Part shown: positions 60,253-64,000 of the stretch, piece after piece
Position numbering within the stretch: the stretch's first letter is position 1
Layout: the number at the start of each line of letters is the position of its first letter
Assembly: GCA_036745275.1 (NCBI GenBank)
Contig: DAIOGK010000006.1
Coordinates: 62,001 to 126,000, forward strand
Reading direction: 5' to 3'
Origin: JAIUNP01 sp020161975
Lineage (GTDB): Bacteria; Pseudomonadota; Alphaproteobacteria; Rhizobiales; Beijerinckiaceae
Length of the DNA stretch: 64,000 bases
Notes under the pieces: generated by a model
The model's database searches: none
What the model saw: only the letters and a program-made list of their open reading frames with translations
Told to the model about the DNA's origin: nothing
Program-made: the position numbers and the translations under genes

Positions 60253-62874
60253 ATGCGCACCGAGACCGCCCCCGTCATTCGCCTCAGCGATTACCAGCCG
60301 CCGGATTTTCTGGTGAGCCATGTCGACATGCTGGTGAGCCTCCATGCGACCGAGACGCGCATCCGCACCACGCTGACGATGCAACGCAACCCGTCGGGAT
60401 TTGCGGGTACGCCCGTGGTGCTGGAAGGTGACGACCTGGTGCTCGAAGGGCTGATGCTCGACGGCGAACCGCTGGCAGCCGACCGTTACACCGCCGCTCC
60501 GGACAAGCTCGTGCTGCCCAACCCGCCGGAGGGAACCTTTACGCTCGCCATCGACACGCTGGTCAACCCAACCGCCAACACCAAGCTGATGGGGCTGTTC
60601 CGCTCCAATGGCGTTTATTGCACGCAATGCGAGGCAGAAGGCTTCCGCCGCATCACCTATTTCCCGGATCGGCCCGATGTGATGAGTGTCTACCGCGTCA
60701 CCATCGAAGCGGATCGCGACGAGGCGCCTGTGCTGCTCAGCAACGGCAATCCGGGCGAGTTTGGCACGATGCCCGATTCCAACCGCCATTTCGTGGTGTG
60801 GGAGGACCCCTTCCCCAAGCCGTGCTACCTCTTTGCGCTTGTGGGCGGAGATCTCGACGCGATTTCCGACACCTACACTACTGGCTCGGGACAGGCGGTC
60901 GATCTCAACATCTTCGTCGAGAAGGGCAAGGGTGAACGCGCGCGCTACGCGATGGATTCGCTGATCCGCTCGATGCGCTGGGATGAGGATACCTTCGGGC
61001 GCGAATACGATCTCGGCGTGTTCAACATCGTCGCCGTATCCGATTTCAACATGGGCGCGATGGAGAACAAGGGTCTGAATGTCTTCAACGACCGCTACAT
61101 TCTCGCCAGCCCCGAAACCGCGACCGATCAGGATTACCACAATATCGAAGCCATTGTGGCGCACGAGTATTTCCACAACTGGACCGGCAACCGCATCACC
61201 TGCCGCGACTGGTTCCAATTGTGCTTGAAAGAGGGGCTGACCGTTTTCCGCGATCAGGAATTCTCCTCCGACATGCGCTCGCGACCCGTCGAGCGGATCA
61301 ATGCCGTGAAAACGCTGCGTGCGACGCAGTTCGTTGAGGATGCCGGCCCGCTTGCCCATCCGGTGCGCCCCAGCGCCTACAGGGAAATCTCCAACTTCTA
61401 CACCGCGACGGTCTACAACAAGGGCGCCGAAGTCATCCGGATGCTCAAGGTGCTGATCGGCGCTGCAAATTTCCGCAAGGGCATGGACCTCTATTTCGCC
61501 CGGCACGATGGCGAAGCTGCGACGATTGAAGAGTTCATCGCCTGTTTTGCGGAAGCGGCGAATCGCGATCTCAGCCAGTTCATGCGCTGGTATAATCAGG
61601 CCGGCACACCGCGGGTGAAGGTCACGCAGGTTTACGACCCCGTGGCAGGCACCCTGAAGGTAGATTTCGAGCAGACCGTGCCGCCGACCCCCGGCCAGCC
61701 GGACAAGCTGCCCGCGGTCATTCCCGTCACCATGGGCATCATCGGCGAAACGGGCAAGGAGTTGGCAACCAGCCAGGTTCTGGTGCTGCAATCGGACAAG
61801 GGCACCAAGACCTTCAGCGGCATCACCGAGCGACCGATCCTGTCGCTGCTGCGTGGCTTTTCCGCTCCTGTGAGGTTGGAAGCCAATCTCTCCGAGGACG
61901 ATCTCCTGACGCTCGCCCGGCACGATGTCGATTCCTTCAACCGCTGGGAAAGCGTGCAGGCCGCCGGGATCTCAGTGCTCAGGCGTTCGGTTGCCTCCGT
62001 CCGCGACGGCGGGGCGCCGTTGACCAGCGAGGGGCTGGCCGCTGCCGTGCGTGCGCTGCTGGAAGGAGGCATGGCGGATCCGGCATTTGCTGCGCTGGCC
62101 GTGACGCTGCCGGGCGATGCGGATCTTTTCAGGGAGATCGGGCACGATATCGACCCTGATGCGGTATTTGCTGCTGTCGATACGCTGTTTACGGACGTTG
62201 GGCGTTCGGTGCTGCCGGTGGCACGGGACCTTTACGCCCGCCTTTCGGTGCCGCGCCCCTTCTCTGCCGATGCCGAGAGTGCCGGTCTGCGCGCTCTGCG
62301 CGGGGCCGCCCTGTCGTGGATCGGCTGGGCTGACCAGCGCACCGCATCCGATCTTGCCTATGAACAGTTCCGTAGCGCCGAGACCATGACGGACAAGCTG
62401 AGCGCCCTCGGTGTTCTCAACCGTGTCGGCGGCGCCGCGCGCGAATCGGCCTTCCAGAGCTTCGAGCGGGACTATGGACACGAGCCGCTGATCCTCGACA
62501 GCTGGTTCACCTATCAGGCGCTCCTGCGCACGCCCGATGCCCTCGATCGTGTGAAGAAGCTGATGCAGCATCCGGGCTTTTCGGCCACGAACCCCAACCG
62601 CGTCCGGGCGCTGATCGGGGCCTTCGCACACAGCAATATCCGCCAGTTCCACCGTGCGGATGGCGAGGGGTATCGCTTCGTTGCCGATTTCATCCGTTCG
62701 CTCGACGCTGCCAATCCGCAGGTGGCGGCGCGGCTGGCCACCGCCTTCCGCACCTATCAGACACTGGAGCCAACGCGGCGCGCGCTGGCGCGTCAGGCCC
62801 TGGCCTCGATCATCGCCGACGGCCAGCGTTCGCGCGATGTCACCGATATCGTTGAGCGCGCGCTGGCAGGTTGA
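60253..62874 (+). CDS. pepN: Aminopeptidase N
   Basis: A broad-specificity M1 metallopeptidase that removes N-terminal residues in the cytoplasm. The 873-residue length matches E. coli PepN. The exopeptidase GAMEN is at 268-272; zinc ligands are His304 and His308 in HEYFHNW and Glu327 in LKEGLT. The C-terminal alpha-solenoid runs from about 540 to the end. The upstream gap of 54 bases after the MFS gene suggests its own promoter. Confidence 0.95.
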   Translation: MRTETAPVIRLSDYQPPDFLVSHVDMLVSLHATETRIRTTLTMQRNPSGFAGTPVVLEGDDLVLEGLMLDGEPLAADRYTAAPDKLVLPNPPEGTFTLAIDTLVNPTANTKLMGLFRSNGVYCTQCEAEGFRRITYFPDRPDVMSVYRVTIEADRDEAPVLLSNGNPGEFGTMPDSNRHFVVWEDPFPKPCYLFALVGGDLDAISDTYTTGSGQAVDLNIFVEKGKGERARYAMDSLIRSMRWDEDTFGREYDLGVFNIVAVSDFNMGAMENKGLNVFNDRYILASPETATDQDYHNIEAIVAHEYFHNWTGNRITCRDWFQLCLKEGLTVFRDQEFSSDMRSRPVERINAVKTLRATQFVEDAGPLAHPVRPSAYREISNFYTATVYNKGAEVIRMLKVLIGAANFRKGMDLYFARHDGEAATIEEFIACFAEAANRDLSQFMRWYNQAGTPRVKVTQVYDPVAGTLKVDFEQTVPPTPGQPDKLPAVIPVTMGIIGETGKELATSQVLVLQSDKGTKTFSGITERPILSLLRGFSAPVRLEANLSEDDLLTLARHDVDSFNRWESVQAAGISVLRRSVASVRDGGAPLTSEGLAAAVRALLEGGMADPAFAALAVTLPGDADLFREIGHDIDPDAVFAAVDTLFTDVGRSVLPVARDLYARLSVPRPFSADAESAGLRALRGAALSWIGWADQRTASDLAYEQFRSAETMTDKLSALGVLNRVGGAARESAFQSFERDYGHEPLILDSWFTYQALLRTPDALDRVKKLMQHPGFSATNPNRVRALIGAFAHSNIRQFHRADGEGYRFVADFIRSLDAANPQVAARLATAFRTYQTLEPTRRALARQALASIIADGQRSRDVTDIVERALAG

Positions 62875-62891
62875 CGCCACTGACCAACAGG

Positions 62892-62914
62892 CCCGGCGGC
62901 AGCATTCCGCCGGG
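62892..62914 (+). terminator. Hairpin after pepN
   Basis: CCCGGCGG, a CAGCATT loop and CCGCCGGG form a perfect 8-base stem 18 bases past the stop. No T-run follows, so termination is likely but unproven. Confidence 0.5.
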
Positions 62915-62925
62915 ATCACTTAATA

Positions 62926-62940
62926 GAACATAAATAGAAC
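62926..62940. promoter_or_regulatory. LexA-like SOS box, GAAC-N7-GAAC
   Basis: Two GAAC half sites are separated by ATAAATA. This is the reverse complement of the alphaproteobacterial LexA consensus GTTC-N7-GTTC. A GTTC follows four bases later, making GAAC-N4-GTTC as well, and GTTC-N2-GAAC follows at 62951-62960. It lies 206 bases before the sensor gene. Confidence 0.4.
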
Positions 62941-63145
62941 ATTTGTTCTCGTTCGGGAACATCTTGAGTCCGCCTCGAAAACGCGCTGAGCCATGCGCAG
63001 AAAAACTTCCGCAGGCTGCTTGCCGTCACCATTTTAGGTCTGGACAGGCAAGGCTTCAGAGATTCAACTGTGGGTGATTCGGAGGTCAAAGGGGGCCTTT
63101 TCCCTCCGCTATCGCAGCTCAAGTTCACGGTTGGAGGGGATCGGC

Positions 63146-64000
63146 ATGGCGCGCAAGATCGCGGCCAATGCGCACGGGCGTTTGTTGCCCGCATCCGGGT
63201 TGGCCAAGTCCATGGCCCAGCCGGGATACGAGCGGCTTGTGCGCGCCGATCCGTGGATCCATCGGGCCGTGTCGGTGCTGATCGTCATATTCCTGTCCAT
63301 CGTCGGCGCATCGGGGATGCTGCAACTTACCAGCGCCCGCGAAGAGGTGATAAGCGCACATCGCGGCGACATCGAACTGATGGCTGCGCTCGCAAACACC
63401 CGCCTGAAGCTTGCAAACCCGCAGCTTGACGCCCAATGGGCCACGGACGAAACCGTTGCCGCGCTTCTGCCGGCCGGCACGATGGCTGGCGGACAGCGCT
63501 TGCTTCTGCTGGCAGGAGATGGCCGGGTGCTGCGCTCGGCGCCGGTCGGCATCGGCCATGTGACCTTCATCGATGAAGTGATCATCGGCCCGCTGCCACT
63601 GCTGACCTTTGCTGAACGGGCGGGCGTGGAGACCGTTCGATTAGCCCGAGGAGGCGAAGCTCTCGCGACGGTTCGCAAGGTGCTGAATACGTCCGAACCG
63701 GAGGCAAACCGCATTGCCTATGTTGCTGTGCTGGAACCTATGGACTCTGTTCTGGCGCAATGGGTATCGCGGACACAAACGGTGGTGACACTGTTCATCA
63801 CCCTCGCCGGCGTCGTGGCGGCACTCGGCGCCGCATTCTACGTCCAGTCGACCCGCGCACGATATGCGGACCGGATGTGTTCGGACATTTCGACCCGCGT
63901 CGACAGCGCCCTCAGCGACGCCCGGTGCGGGCTTTGGGACTGGGATATCGCGCGCGGGCGCTTCTTCTGGTCGGATTCGATGTATGCTCTCATCGGCTAC
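63146..64000 (+). CDS. PAS-domain sensor protein, probably a histidine kinase (3'-truncated)
   Basis: The frame is open from an ATG with GGAGGGG upstream to the right edge (285 codons). A cytoplasmic N-terminus (MARKIAANAHGRLLP) precedes a transmembrane helix (about 44-60, VSVLIVIFLSIVGASGM). A periplasmic sensing region (about 70-210) follows, then a second helix (215-238, LFITLAGVVAALGAAFYV) and the start of a PAS domain (GLWDWDIARGRFFWSDSMYALIGY). A kinase domain would be expected next but is outside the window, so diguanylate cyclase is not excluded. Confidence 0.78.
   Translation, partial: MARKIAANAHGRLLPASGLAKSMAQPGYERLVRADPWIHRAVSVLIVIFLSIVGASGMLQLTSAREEVISAHRGDIELMAALANTRLKLANPQLDAQWATDETVAALLPAGTMAGGQRLLLLAGDGRVLRSAPVGIGHVTFIDEVIIGPLPLLTFAERAGVETVRLARGGEALATVRKVLNTSEPEANRIAYVAVLEPMDSVLAQWVSRTQTVVTLFITLAGVVAALGAAFYVQSTRARYADRMCSDISTRVDSALSDARCGLWDWDIARGRFFWSDSMYALIGY

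Noticed and set aside
60214..61923. A 569-codon minus-strand open frame opposite pepN
   Set aside because: PepN motifs (GAMEN, HEYFH) are on the plus strand; the shadow lacks any family feature.

Overview
The window is GC-rich (a little over 60% by eye) and reads as chromosome of an alphaproteobacterium, most plausibly of the Hyphomicrobiales/Rhizobiales. The basis is the gene types: a ferredoxin-linked cys cluster with DUF2849 and DUF934 genes, a diheme c-type cytochrome, TRAP carriers, a PleC/DivJ-style membrane histidine kinase, and frequent GTG/TTG starts behind GGAG ribosome sites. The genus cannot be fixed from the sequence. I saw no insertion sequence, integrase, CRISPR array, rRNA or replication origin.

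Layout. 1-6.6 kb: end of a HAD phosphatase (gph-like), phosphogluconate dehydratase (edd), a flavin monooxygenase with a DUF2783 partner, a 3-hydroxyisobutyrate dehydrogenase-type enzyme and the Mrp/ApbC Fe-S carrier, with two FadR/GntR-like operators between the last two. 6.7-11.9 kb: two tandem dctP genes, each with its own near-identical terminator, facing a dctQM membrane operon. 12-15 kb: an EamA exporter, moaA, an L,D-transpeptidase and tRNA-Val(CAC). 15-24.3 kb: an accessory block beginning right after the tRNA. It holds a frameshifted acetyltransferase, a diheme cytochrome c plus subtilisin-like protease operon, secreted proteins of unknown function (two of them small paralogs with a shared Cys-Trp-Gly motif), a membrane-anchored unknown and a LuxR-type regulator. 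24.4-31.4 kb: a polar amino-acid ABC importer, a 2-hydroxyacid dehydrogenase with ureidoglycolate lyase, cyclopropane fatty acid synthase and a DapA-family aldolase.

31.7-41.2 kb is the best-defined system: a co-directional, mostly overlapping sulfate assimilation operon. It contains an NADPH-ferredoxin reductase and [2Fe-2S] ferredoxin (electron supply), DUF2849, a TauE/SafE anion exporter, siroheme sulfite reductase, DUF934, APS reductase (cysH), ATP sulfurylase (cysDN) and siroheme synthase (cysG). Together these turn sulfate into sulfide and make the siroheme the reductase needs. The CysN has an unusual C-terminal tail instead of a CysC kinase domain.

41.3-53.9 kb: D-lactate dehydrogenase, a membrane histidine kinase, a nuclease, a GST/secreted protein/PaaG-type isomerase operon, cobT, a membrane-anchored aspartic protease, a thioesterase with DusA, and a Ser/Thr kinase fused to a universal stress domain next to a metallophosphoesterase. 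53.9-57.9 kb: a Slam-like outer-membrane protein followed by a large FecR-domain protein whose C-terminus looks like a TbpB-type barrel, a candidate secretion pair. 58-64 kb: a second TauE/SafE transporter, an MFS transporter, aminopeptidase N and the start of a PAS-domain sensor preceded by a LexA-like GAAC-N7-GAAC box.

The most unusual items are the Slam/FecR pair, the RoxA-like cytochrome with its protease and neighbouring secreted proteins, the kinase-stress-protein fusion, the CysN tail, and several structured intergenic stretches (4.3, 24.2 and 47.3 kb).
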